64,000 nucleotides of DNA from PALSA-612 sp963765295 (GTDB taxonomy: Bacteria > Actinomycetota > Thermoleophilia > Gaiellales > Gaiellaceae), in NCBI GenBank assembly GCA_963765295.1, contig CAVXVO010000007.1, forward strand, positions 248,001 to 312,000. Reading direction: 5' to 3'. Position 1 is the first letter of the stretch. Each line of letters opens with the position of its first letter. A program made the position numbers and the translations under genes. Below, in pieces: positions 44,257 to 52,438 of this stretch. Below the pieces are notes generated by a model. It ran no database searches, was not told the origin of the DNA, and saw nothing but the letters and a program-made list of their open reading frames with translations.

Positions 44257-45384
44257 ATGAAGGTCGGCATCGTCGTCCCCTTCTCGTGGTCCTACATCGG
44301 CGGCGTGAGCGAGCACGCCGAGGCGCAGGCCGAGGCGCTCGAACGGATCGGCTTCGAGACGCGGCTGATCATGGGGGACGACCCGCCGGGCACGTTCTGG
44401 CGGTTCCTGCACCCCGACGCGGGCCGCCTCGACCGGCGCCCCTCGCGCGTGATCGCGATCGGGACGACCGTGACGGTGCCCGCCAACAACTCGCGAACGC
44501 ACATCGTGCTCAGCCAGCGCGCCGAGATTCGGCTCGCACGTCTCCTCCGGCGCGAGAAGTTCGACCTGCTCCACGTCCACGAGCCGATGACGCCGGCACT
44601 GTGCGTCGCCGCGCTCGCGCACGCTCGCTCCCCGGTTGTCGGCACCTGGCACGCGACCGGCGAGCTCGGCTGGATGAAAGCCGGCATGCCGGCGTGGGGG
44701 ATGCTGATGAAGCGGATCGATTACCGGATCGCCGTCTCGGAGGTCGCGCGGGCCTCCGCGGCTCGCTACCTACCCGGGCCGTTCGAGATCATCCCGAACG
44801 GCATCATGCTCCCCCCGCACGCCGACCCGGGCGACCGCGAGAACATCGTGGTCTACATCGGCCGCCACGACCCGCGCAAGGGACTCGAGGTGCTCCTCCG
44901 GGCCTGGCCCGAGGTCAGGCGACGGACGGGGGCGACGCTGCGCGTGATCGGCGCCGACCCCCGGGCCGTGCGGCTCCTGATGTCGCGTCAGCGCCTGTCC
45001 GACGAGGGCGTCGAGCTGCTCGGCGTCATGGTCGGCGACCCGCTGACGAAGGAGCTCGCGCAGGCGAAGCTCCTGTGCGCGCCCTCGCTGGGCGGCGAGT
45101 CGTTCGGCATGGTGCTCGCGAGGGCGTTCGGGTGCGCGACGCCCGTCGTCGCCTCGGACATCCCCGGCTACGACCAGGTGATGGCTCCGGAGGTCGGGCT
45201 CACCGTGCCGCCCGGGGACGCCGTCCGGCTCGGACAGGCGCTGATCGAGCTGCTCGAGGACGAGCCGCGCCGTCAGCGGCTCGGCGAGGGTGCGCGGGAA
45301 CGTGCGCTCGAACGCTACGGCTGGGCCAAGCTGGCCGGGCGGCTGGCGGAGATCTACGAGTCCGTGGTCGCCCGGGCCGCCTGA
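44257..45384 (+). CDS. Glycosyltransferase family 4 (PimA-like)
   Basis: 375 residues with the GT-B fold. N-terminal MKVGIVVPFSWSYIGGVSEH with the acceptor-side Gly-rich loop, FDLLHVHEPMTPALCVAALA, and a C-terminal nucleotide-sugar domain with NIVVYIGRHDPRKGLEVLLR and the E-x7-E motif region SLGGESFGMVLARAFGCATP. These match phosphatidyl-myo-inositol mannosyltransferase-like enzymes of actinobacteria. The donor is probably GDP-mannose or a UDP-sugar. Followed by a possible TAGAAT -10 (near 45392) for the next gene. Confidence 0.87.
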   Translation: MKVGIVVPFSWSYIGGVSEHAEAQAEALERIGFETRLIMGDDPPGTFWRFLHPDAGRLDRRPSRVIAIGTTVTVPANNSRTHIVLSQRAEIRLARLLRREKFDLLHVHEPMTPALCVAALAHARSPVVGTWHATGELGWMKAGMPAWGMLMKRIDYRIAVSEVARASAARYLPGPFEIIPNGIMLPPHADPGDRENIVVYIGRHDPRKGLEVLLRAWPEVRRRTGATLRVIGADPRAVRLLMSRQRLSDEGVELLGVMVGDPLTKELAQAKLLCAPSLGGESFGMVLARAFGCATPVVASDIPGYDQVMAPEVGLTVPPGDAVRLGQALIELLEDEPRRQRLGEGARERALERYGWAKLAGRLAEIYESVVARAA

Positions 45385-45460
45385 CGAGCGCGATAGAATC
45401 GGGGTCGCAGGGCGTTCGTCTTGCCTGATCCTTCCACGGAAACCTCCTGAACCCCGGCAC

Positions 45461-47650
45461 ATGATCAAGGTCCTGACGGTCTTCGGCACGCGCCCGGAGG
45501 CGATCAAGCTCGCCCCCGTGATCAAGGAGCTCGAGCAGCGCTCCGACGAGTTCGTCTCGCGGATCTGCGTCACCGGCCAGCACCGGGAGATGCTCGACCA
45601 GATGCTCGAGCTGTTCGACATCGAGCCCGATCACGACCTGAACGTCATGCAGCATGCCCAGTCGCTGAACCACGTGACGGTCGCCGTCATCGACGGCCTG
45701 CGGCCGATCCTCGAGGCGGAGCGCCCCGACTGGGTGCTCGTCCAGGGCGATACGACGACGACGATGGCCGGCGGGTTGGCGGCCTTCCAGCAGGGGTGGA
45801 AGGTCGGCCACGTCGAGGCGGGACTGCGCACGTTCAACAAGCACGACCCGTGGCCGGAGGAGATGAACCGCCGCGTCGCCGGCGTGCTCGCCGACGTCCA
45901 CTTCGCGCCGACGCCGTCGAGCGCGCAGAACCTTTATCGGGAGGGCGTCTCCAAGGATCGCGTCTACGTGACGGGGAACACCGTCATCGACGCGCTCCAG
46001 ACCGTGGCCGGCATGCCCTTCGAGCCCGACCGCACGACGCTCGCCCAGCTCGGCCTGAACGGGAAGCGCCTGATCGTGGCGACGATGCATCGCCGCGAGA
46101 TGAGCCCGGAGGCGCTCGAGGACGTTTGCTCGGGCCTCCGCGCGGTCGCCGAAGGGCATCCGGAGGTGCAGATCGTCATCCCCGTCCACCGGAACCCGAA
46201 GGTGCGCGAGCCCGTGCACGATCTGCTCGGAGGCGCGGCCAACATCAGCCTGCTCGACCCGCTCGACTACCAGCCGATGATCTGGCTTCTGCGGCGCAGC
46301 CACTTCGTGATCACCGACTCCGGAGGTCTCCAGGAGGAGGTGACCGCGCTCGGCAAGCCGGTGATCGTCATCCGTGGGACGACCGAGCGCCCCGAGAGCG
46401 TCGAGGCCGGGAATGCCGTCCTCGTCGGCACGGACGGCGCCGCGATCGAGAGCTGGGCGACGTCGCTGCTCGGCGACGAAAAGACGTACCAGGCGATGGC
46501 GCGCTCCACGAACCCGTACGGCGACGGCCACGCCGCGAAGAAGATCGTCGACGTGCTGGCCTCCCGATCAGGCGCCCCCGGCCAGGCTGCCGGCTCGGGC
46601 GGCGGTCCGGGCGGGCCCTCGCGCATCGATCCCGAGGTCGTCCGCTGGGGGGCCGACGGGCTCGCGCGCTGGATCTCGTCCGGTGCCTGCCAGAGCTCGA
46701 GCGGCGCATTCGCTGCCTGGGTGGAGCTCGCGAGCGGCGAGAAGGCCTACGATTACGCCGAGATCACCGGCTACGCGCTGACGCATCTCGCCGCGCGGCC
46801 CGAGCTGGCGGACGACGAGGTCACCGTCGGCCGTCATGCGGCCGACTGGCTCGTCGGCCGCGTGCAGCAGCGCCGTCTCGCGGCGCGCGACGGCTGGGAC
46901 AGCGGCGCCGTCTACCTCTTCGACCTGGGCATGATCGCCACCGGCCTGCAGACGTTCGGCCGGCGCTTCGACGAGGAGCGCTACGTCGCGACCGGCCTCG
47001 AGCTCGTCGACCTGCTCGACCGGGAGCTGGCTGCGGATCTGGGCCCGGTCTCGGCCTACGGCCCGCGCTCGGAGCGGACCAACTGGTCGACGCGGGGCGT
47101 CGTCCACCTGGCCAAGCTCGTGCAGTGCTTCCTGCTCGCGGAACGGAACGAGTCTGCCGCGCGCCTGATCGACGCCGCTCGCGCGGTGCAGGGGCCGGAC
47201 GGCCACATGCCGACCGACCCGGAGAGCGACGTCACCATGCTCCATCCGCACATGTACGGCGCCGAGGGCCTGTGGATGTGGGGCACCGCCACCGGAGACC
47301 AGGACGCGATCGACCGCGCCCGCGCCGCCGTCCAGTGGGTGTGGACGCATCAGCTGCAGACCGGTGGTCTCCCGCGCGCGTTCGGCCGGCCGGAGCCGAT
47401 CGAGCAGCTCGACGTGACGTCGCAGGCCGTCCGCATGGCGTTGCTGCTCGGCGTTCGCACCCCCGGCGTCGACCGCGCGATCGAGCGGCTGCTCGAGCTC
47501 GCCCGTGAGCGCGACGGCAAGCTCGCGATGCCGTACCAGCCGGGCTCGCCGGACGTCCACCTCAACACCTGGGTGACGATGTTCGCCTCGCAGGCCGTGG
47601 AGCTCGCGGTCCCCGGCGCGGAGCCGCTGCGCTGGGACCAGCTCGTCTAG
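45461..47650 (+). CDS. wecB: UDP-GlcNAc 2-epimerase fused to a helical (alpha/alpha) domain
   Basis: 729 residues in one uninterrupted frame. Residues 1 to ~367 are a full non-hydrolysing UDP-N-acetylglucosamine 2-epimerase: VLTVFGTRPEAIKLAPVIKE, LVQGDTTTTMAGGLA, GHVEAGLRTFNKHDPWPEEM, NRRVAGVLADVHFAPT, and HFVITDSGGLQEEVTALGKP. A Gly/Pro-rich linker (SGAPGQAAGSGGGPGGPS) leads to a second domain of ~340 residues with repeated helical hairpins (YALTHLAARPELADDEVTVG, VYLFDLGMIATGLQTFGRRF, WMWGTATGDQDAIDRARAAV), resembling alpha/alpha-toroid glycosidase or lyase folds. The fusion would make ManNAc units for a surface glycan. The ATG has a poor ribosome site. Confidence 0.85.
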   Translation: MIKVLTVFGTRPEAIKLAPVIKELEQRSDEFVSRICVTGQHREMLDQMLELFDIEPDHDLNVMQHAQSLNHVTVAVIDGLRPILEAERPDWVLVQGDTTTTMAGGLAAFQQGWKVGHVEAGLRTFNKHDPWPEEMNRRVAGVLADVHFAPTPSSAQNLYREGVSKDRVYVTGNTVIDALQTVAGMPFEPDRTTLAQLGLNGKRLIVATMHRREMSPEALEDVCSGLRAVAEGHPEVQIVIPVHRNPKVREPVHDLLGGAANISLLDPLDYQPMIWLLRRSHFVITDSGGLQEEVTALGKPVIVIRGTTERPESVEAGNAVLVGTDGAAIESWATSLLGDEKTYQAMARSTNPYGDGHAAKKIVDVLASRSGAPGQAAGSGGGPGGPSRIDPEVVRWGADGLARWISSGACQSSSGAFAAWVELASGEKAYDYAEITGYALTHLAARPELADDEVTVGRHAADWLVGRVQQRRLAARDGWDSGAVYLFDLGMIATGLQTFGRRFDEERYVATGLELVDLLDRELAADLGPVSAYGPRSERTNWSTRGVVHLAKLVQCFLLAERNESAARLIDAARAVQGPDGHMPTDPESDVTMLHPHMYGAEGLWMWGTATGDQDAIDRARAAVQWVWTHQLQTGGLPRAFGRPEPIEQLDVTSQAVRMALLLGVRTPGVDRAIERLLELARERDGKLAMPYQPGSPDVHLNTWVTMFASQAVELAVPGAEPLRWDQLV

Positions 47651-47659
47651 GCTCTCCCT

Positions 47660-47887
47660 GTGCTCCCGATCATCATCTTCGCGGCCGTCGCGGTTCCGCT
47701 GGTCGTGCTCGCGTTCCTTGCCAGCCGCCGGCGAGCGGCCGCCGGCGAGCACGAGACGACCGGGGACGCGGCCGTCGACGAGGCTACGCAGGAGGAGTAC
47801 GAAGACGAGTTCGAGAAGGCCGAGGAGTACCAGGAGCAGTGGCGCAAGGAGCAGCACGAGCAGCACCCGGACGACAAGCTCTACTAG
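47660..47887 (+). CDS. Small single-pass membrane protein
   Basis: 75 residues, GTG start nine bases after the epimerase stop. One hydrophobic helix (PIIIFAAVAVPLVVLAFLAS), a short basic stretch, then a strongly acidic, Gln/Glu-rich C-terminus (TQEEYEDEFEKAEEYQEQWR) that is probably helical or coiled. No family recognised. Its position suggests co-transcription with the glycosyltransferase-epimerase genes and perhaps a scaffold role at the membrane. Confidence 0.55.
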   Translation: MLPIIIFAAVAVPLVVLAFLASRRRAAAGEHETTGDAAVDEATQEEYEDEFEKAEEYQEQWRKEQHEQHPDDKLY

Positions 47888-47896
47888 TAGCGCTTC

Positions 47897-48318
47897 CTAG
47901 CCGGGCCCCTCGTCCGGGAGCAGGGCCGAACGCTCGGCTTCACCGGCCAACCGCCGATCCGCCGTGACCAGCGTGGCGTCGTAGCCGATGGCGAGGGCGA
48001 GGTAGGCGGCGTCGTAGGCGCTGATGCCTCGCGCCACCGCCAGCGCGTGAGCCTGAGGCTGCCAGCGTGCGAGCCGGGTGGATCTCGAGCGGAAGGTCGA
48101 GCACGTCGTCGAGTCTGGACACGGCCTCGTCGCGGATCGATCTCGCCGGCACGCACGTAGCCCGTGAGGGCGTTTGCAACCTCGAGGAAGACGAGGTCCG
48201 GAGCTACCGCCGTCACCTCGGCACGCAGGACGGTCGCGACCCATGCGACCGCGGCATCCTCTGCGCGAACAACCGCACGCACGAGCGCACTGGCATCAAG
48301 GACGGCTGTAGCGGGAAT
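47897..48318 (-). CDS. vapC: PIN-domain toxin (VapC-like), two frameshifts
   Basis: About 140 residues after repair. The four acidic residues of the PIN nuclease are visible: Asp in AVLDASALVRAVVRAED, Glu in LVFLEVANALTGYVRAGEID, Asp in ISAYDAAYLALAIGYDATLV, and Asp in TADRRLAGEAE. Two +1 shifts (near 48140 and 48080) separate these blocks. No ATG, GTG or TTG fits the N-terminus: after an in-frame stop the only plausible start is ATT at 48318, six bases after the ribosome site GGGAGG. The gene begins inside the antitoxin gene. VapC toxins cleave tRNA or rRNA. Confidence 0.78.
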
Positions 48319-48547
48319 CGCGTGCCTCCCGGATCAGATCCTCCGGTTTCGGCGCGCCGGGAGACAGAGAGATGCGCTTGTGCCCTTCCCGGATGCTCTG
48401 CATGACCTCTTCCGGCGTGCGCTTGGACAACTCGCGTTCGAGGATCGTCAGGATCTCCGCGTTCATCGACCGACCTTCGCGCGAGGCGCGCTCGCGAAGC
48501 CGCTCCAGGAGCTCGGGCGGGATGTCGCGGACGTGGAACGCGGCCAT
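48296..48547 (-). CDS. Ribbon-helix-helix antitoxin (FitA/VapB-like)
   Basis: 83 residues. The N-terminal FHVRDIPPELLERLRERASR and REGRSMNAEILTILEREL form a ribbon-helix-helix DNA-binding unit of the FitA/Arc kind. The C-terminal tail (IREGHKRISLSPGAPKPEDL) would wrap the PIN toxin. It overlaps the toxin gene by 23 bases, the usual arrangement, and its promoter region carries a direct repeat at 48557-48576 that is probably its operator. Confidence 0.82.
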   Translation of the reverse strand: MAAFHVRDIPPELLERLRERASREGRSMNAEILTILERELSKRTPEEVMQSIREGHKRISLSPGAPKPEDLIREARDSRYSRP

Positions 48548-48556
48548 CGAGCCGAT

Positions 48557-48576
48557 GATATCAGTGCGATATCAGT
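48557..48576. promoter_or_regulatory. Direct repeat GATATCAGT x2, antitoxin operator
   Basis: GATATCAGT at 48557-48565 and again at 48568-48576, period 11, immediately upstream of the antitoxin start at 48547. An 11-base period places both on the same face of the helix, as expected for cooperative binding by ribbon-helix-helix dimers. The second copy overlaps the stop codon of the acyl-CoA dehydrogenase gene. Confidence 0.55.
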
Positions 48577-49741
48577 ACGAGCGCGGCATGCCGAGCACGT
48601 GCTGGCCGACGTAGGCGAGCACGAGGTTGTTCGAGACGGGCGCGATCGAGTAGAGGCGCGTCTCGCGGAACTTGCGCTCGACGTCGTACTCCTCGGCGAA
48701 GCCGAAGCCGCCGTGCGTGTCGAGGCAGGCGTTCGCGGCCGCCCACGACGCCTCCGAGCGCGAGCAGCTTGGCCATGTTCGCCTCGGCTCCGCAGGGCAG
48801 GCCCTGCTCGTACAGCCAGGCGGCCTTGTAGCGCATCAGGTCGGCCGCCTCGATCGCCGCGTAGGCCCGCGCGATCGGGAACTGGACGCCCTGGTTCGCG
48901 CCGATCGGGCGCCCGAAGACGACCCGCTCGGACGCGTACGCGGTGGCCTTGTCGATGAACCAGCGCCCGTCGCCGATGCACTCGGCCGCGATCAGGATCC
49001 GCTCGGCGTTCATGCCGTCGAGGATGTAGCGGAAGCCCTTGCCCTCCTCGCCGACGAGCGCGTCGGCGGGCACCTCGACGCCGTCGATGAAGATCTCGGT
49101 CGTCGCGTGGTTCATCAGCGTGCGTGATCGGGCCGGATCGTCATCGTCCCGGCCGCGAGCGCCTGCTTCATGTCGACGATGAAGGTCGACAGCCCCTCGG
49201 TGCGCTTCTCGACCTCGTCGGCCGGCGTCGTGCGCGCGAGCAGGAGCATCAGGTCGGAGTAGAGCGCGCGCGACGTCCAGATCTTCTGGCCGCGGACGCG
49301 GTAGCCGCCGTCGACGCGCTCGGCGAACGTCTGGATCGAGGTCGTGTCCGAGCCGACGGTCGGCTCGGTGACGCCGAACGCCTGCAGGCGCAGCTCGCCC
49401 GACGCGATCCGCGGCAGGAAGCGCTGCTTCTGCTCGTCGGAGCCGTGCCGCAGGATCGTGCCCATCGTGTACATCTGCGCGTGGCAGGCGCCCGAGTTGC
49501 CGCCCGACGCGTTGATCTCCTCGAGGATCGACGCTCGCGGCGGTGATGCCGAGCCCGGCGCCGCCGTACTCCTCCGGGATCAGCGCCGCGAGCCAGCCGT
49601 GCTCGGTCAGCGCGCGCGACGAACTCCTCCGGGTAGCGGTCGGGCTCGAGCCCGCGCCAGTACTCGCCCGGGAAGCCCTCGCAGAGCTGCGCGGACCGCG
49701 GCGCGGATCTCGTCCAGCTCGGGCGGGATCGCGAAGTCCAC
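48572..49741 (-). CDS. Acyl-CoA dehydrogenase, at least five frameshifts
   Basis: About 385 residues once joined, starting GTG 49741 (VDFAIPPELDEIRAAVR). Family blocks lie in successive frames: MYTMGTILRHGSDEQKQRFL, LQAFGVTEPTVGSDTTSIQT (substrate/FAD side), YRVRGQKIWTSRALYSDLML, EGKGFRYILDGMNAERILIA, and a C-terminus ending NLVLAYVGQHVLGMPRSY. Shifts fall near 49690, 49618, 49535, 49120 and 48750. The enzyme would introduce an alpha-beta double bond in an acyl-CoA using FAD. It is 122 bases downstream of a second, intact acyl-CoA dehydrogenase. Confidence 0.8.
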
Positions 49742-49768
49742 CGCGGCCAGTCCCCTACGGCCCTGTCA

Positions 49769-49783
49769 CGGTGTCTGACACCG
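49769..49783. repeat. 15-base perfect palindrome CGGTGTCTGACACCG
   Basis: Same 15-mer as at 13261-13275, on the opposite strand. It lies in the gap between the two acyl-CoA dehydrogenase genes. A second palindrome, AGGGAC-T-GTCCCT, follows at 49823-49835. The pair could be a compact dispersed element or a termination/regulatory region. Confidence 0.6.
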
Positions 49784-49822
49784 CCTGTGGACGCTGGGAA
49801 CGGATTGCGCAGCTTCTGTCAC

Positions 49823-49835
49823 AGGGACTGTCCCT
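49823..49835. repeat. 13-base palindrome AGGGACTGTCCCT
   Basis: Perfect six-base arms around one T, between the two acyl-CoA dehydrogenase genes and 40 bases from the 15-base palindrome. A related ACTGTCC word also follows the palindrome at 13261, supporting the idea of one repeated element. Confidence 0.5.
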
Positions 49836-49863
49836 CCGACATGGCTCGACTCGACGCGGCATG

Positions 49864-51042
49864 TCAGGACGTCCGTTCGAGGAGGCGGCGGGCGATGATC
49901 AGCTGCTGAATCTCGTTCGAGCCCTCGCCGATCAGGAGCAGCGGTGCGTCGCGGTAGTAGCGCTCCGGACGGAGCTCGAGCGAGTAGCCGTAGCCGCCGT
50001 GGATGCGCATGCAGTCGAGCGCGTTCTCCTGGGCCGACTCGGTCGCAAAGTACTTCGCCATCCCCGCCTCGAGGTCGGCCCGCTCGCCGCGCGCCTTCGC
50101 CTGCGCGGCCTGGACGACGAGCAGGCGGGACGCCTCGGCCCGGGTGGCCATCTTCGCCAGCATCATCTGCACCGCCTGATGAGAGCCGATCGGCTTGCCG
50201 AAGGCCTCGCGCTCCTTGGCGTAGCGCAGCGCGTCGTCGAGCGCCGCGCGCGCGAGCCCAGCTCCGCGCGCGGCCACGTTCACGCGCCCCACCTCGATGC
50301 CGCTCATGAAGTACTTGAAGCCCTGCCCGACCCCTGCCTCGCCGCCGAGCACACTCGTCGCCGGGACGCGGAAGCCGTCGAAGAGGAGCTCGGTCGACTC
50401 GACGCCCTTGTAGCCGAGCTTCTTCAGGGCCGGCATCGGGATCTGGAGCCCCGGCGGCTCGGTCTCGGGCTCCTTCTCGACGAGGAACCCGGTGATGCCC
50501 TCGTGCGCGGGCACCGCGTCGGTGTCGGTCTTCGCGAGCAGCATGACGAGCCCCGAGCGCCAGCCGTTCGTCACCCACATCTTCTGGCCGGTGAGGACGA
50601 AGTCGTCGCCGTCGCGGACGGCCGTGGTGCGGATCGCCTGCACGTCCGAGCCGGCGTGCGGCTCCGTCATCGAGAACGCGGCGCGAACCTCGCCCGTCGC
50701 GAGGCGCGGCAGCCACGCCTGCCGCTGCTCTTCCGTGCCGTGGTTCCTGAGCATCCAGGAGGCGATGAAGCTCCCGTTCATGATCCCAGGCAGCGTCACC
50801 CAGCCACGCGAGAGCTCGATCAGGATCAGCGCGTACGTGTCGAGGCCGAGCCCGAGCCCGCCGTACTCCTCCGGGATCGTCGTCCCGAACAGGCCGAGCG
50901 CCTTCATCGTCTCGACGAGCGCGTCCGGGAACTCGTCGCGGTGGTCGAGATCGGACGCGACCGGGATCACGTCCCGGTCGACGAACTCGCGGACGGTGGC
51001 GACGATCTCCTGCTGCTCTGCGGAGAGCTCCGCCACGCTCAC
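49864..51042 (-). CDS. Acyl-CoA dehydrogenase
   Basis: 392 residues, intact; GTG at 51042 overlaps the MmgE/PrpD stop. FAD- and substrate-binding blocks are AAFSMTEPHAGSDVQAIRTT, FVLTGQKMWVTNGWRSGLVM, AFGKPIGSHQAVQMMLAKMA, MRIHGGYGYSLELRPERYYR and DAPLLLIGEGSNEIQQLIIA, with the catalytic Glu in LIGEGSNE placed as in short- and branched-chain enzymes. The operon (CitE-MaoC, MmgE/PrpD, ACAD) points to breakdown of a branched or dicarboxylic acyl-CoA. Confidence 0.92.
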   Translation of the reverse strand: MSVAELSAEQQEIVATVREFVDRDVIPVASDLDHRDEFPDALVETMKALGLFGTTIPEEYGGLGLGLDTYALILIELSRGWVTLPGIMNGSFIASWMLRNHGTEEQRQAWLPRLATGEVRAAFSMTEPHAGSDVQAIRTTAVRDGDDFVLTGQKMWVTNGWRSGLVMLLAKTDTDAVPAHEGITGFLVEKEPETEPPGLQIPMPALKKLGYKGVESTELLFDGFRVPATSVLGGEAGVGQGFKYFMSGIEVGRVNVAARGAGLARAALDDALRYAKEREAFGKPIGSHQAVQMMLAKMATRAEASRLLVVQAAQAKARGERADLEAGMAKYFATESAQENALDCMRIHGGYGYSLELRPERYYRDAPLLLIGEGSNEIQQLIIARRLLERTS

Positions 51043-52437
51043 GCGGCGACCGGCTCCTTCACTGCCGTCAGCGGGGCGAGGGCGGCCCTCAGGTCGTCCC
51101 GGCGCTCGAAGTCGAGGATCGCGCTCTCGAGCGCCTCGGCGGTATCCGCGTCCAGCGCGAGCAGGGCGTTGAGCCGGAACTTCTCGCGCACCTCGGTCTC
51201 GGACATCGGGTTCTCCGGGCCGCCCTTCTGGTACGGGAAGTCGCGCTCGAGCGTCGTGCCGTCGGCGAGCGTCACGCGGACGCCGCCCGGGAACGCCTGC
51301 GGGTAGGTCGGGTAGTCCGGCGTCTCGTACCTGACCTTGCCGGCCACGGCGAGGACAGCCGGGTCGGCGATCGCCTCGTCCGAGAAGTCCGAGACGGAGA
51401 CGTGGCCGCGCACGAGCATCGAGGCGACCGAGTACTGGAGCGAGAACTTGCCCTCGTAGTCCGAGCGGGGCAGCTGCTTCTTGTCGGCGGGCTCGAGGAC
51501 GAGCGAGACGCCCGCTTCGGGCACGGTCACGAGTACGTCGGCGATCTCCTCCGGCGCGAGCGTGCGGCCGGCGAGCGCGTCGGCCGTCGCGCCGAGCGAG
51601 CCGTGCATGAAGTGGCAGACCGGGAACGGCTTGTACGCGATCCGAGGGGTCTCCCACCGCGAGCCGAGGTCCGCGAGCTGCGACTCGATGTCGATCTCGC
51701 CGCGTTCCGCGCCCAGAAAGGCGTGGTAGAGGCCGAACTTGCCTTCGACGACCGACGGCGGCCCCTCGGCGCCGAGAGCGGCGAGCCGCACCGCCAGGAT
51801 CCCGCCGTGCGCAGCCCAGGCGGGATGGATCGGCTTGGTCGCCGTTCCGTCCTCGAGGTAGGCGAAGAGGCCGGAGGCCATCGAGCCGGCGATGCCGAGC
51901 GCGCTGGCCGTCGTCGGCGTGTCGGCGCCGGTCAGTCGCGCCGTCGCGCAGGTCGCGCCGAAGATCCCGCAGATCGCCGTCGGATGGAACCCGCGCGCGT
52001 GGAACCTGCCGGAGGCGGCAGCGCCGAGCCGCGTGATCGCCTCGTTCCCCGCCACGATCGCGGTCAGCACCTCGCCGCCCGACAGGCCGTTCGCTTCGCC
52101 GACGGCGAGCGCCGCCGGGCAGGTGACGGTCGAGACGTGGCTGACGGAGTCGGAATGGGTGTCGTCGAAGTCGAGGCCGTGGCAGAGCATGGCGTTCGCG
52201 AACGCCGCGTTCGGGGCCGGCAGCCGCGCGTCGCAGCCCGATCACGGTCGCGTGCGGCTCGCCGCCGAGCTCGGCCATCGCCTGCCGGCCCTCGCCGGCG
52301 ACGCCGGTCGCGTGCGCCGCGAGGCCGCAGCCCAGCGTGTCGAGGAGGTGGAGCTTGGCGTGGCGGGCGACGTCCTCCGGCACGTCGTCGAGCGTCAGCG
52401 TCGTCGCGAACTCGGCCAGCCTCTCGGCAGCGGTCAT
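51039..52437 (-). CDS. MmgE/PrpD-family dehydratase, one frameshift
   Basis: About 465 residues. ATG at 52437 gives MTAAERLAEFATTLTLDDVP and HAKLHLLDTLGCGLAAHATG, typical of the family start. Near 52225-52235 the frame shifts, and MLCHGLDFDDTHSDSVSHVS with STVTCPAALAVGEANGLSGG follows, then SGRFHARGFHPTAICGIFGA and PVCHFMHGSLGATADALAG. The family contains 2-methylcitrate dehydratase and cis-aconitate decarboxylase. Only one base separates it from the CitE-MaoC gene. Confidence 0.88.
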
Positions 52438-52438
52438 G

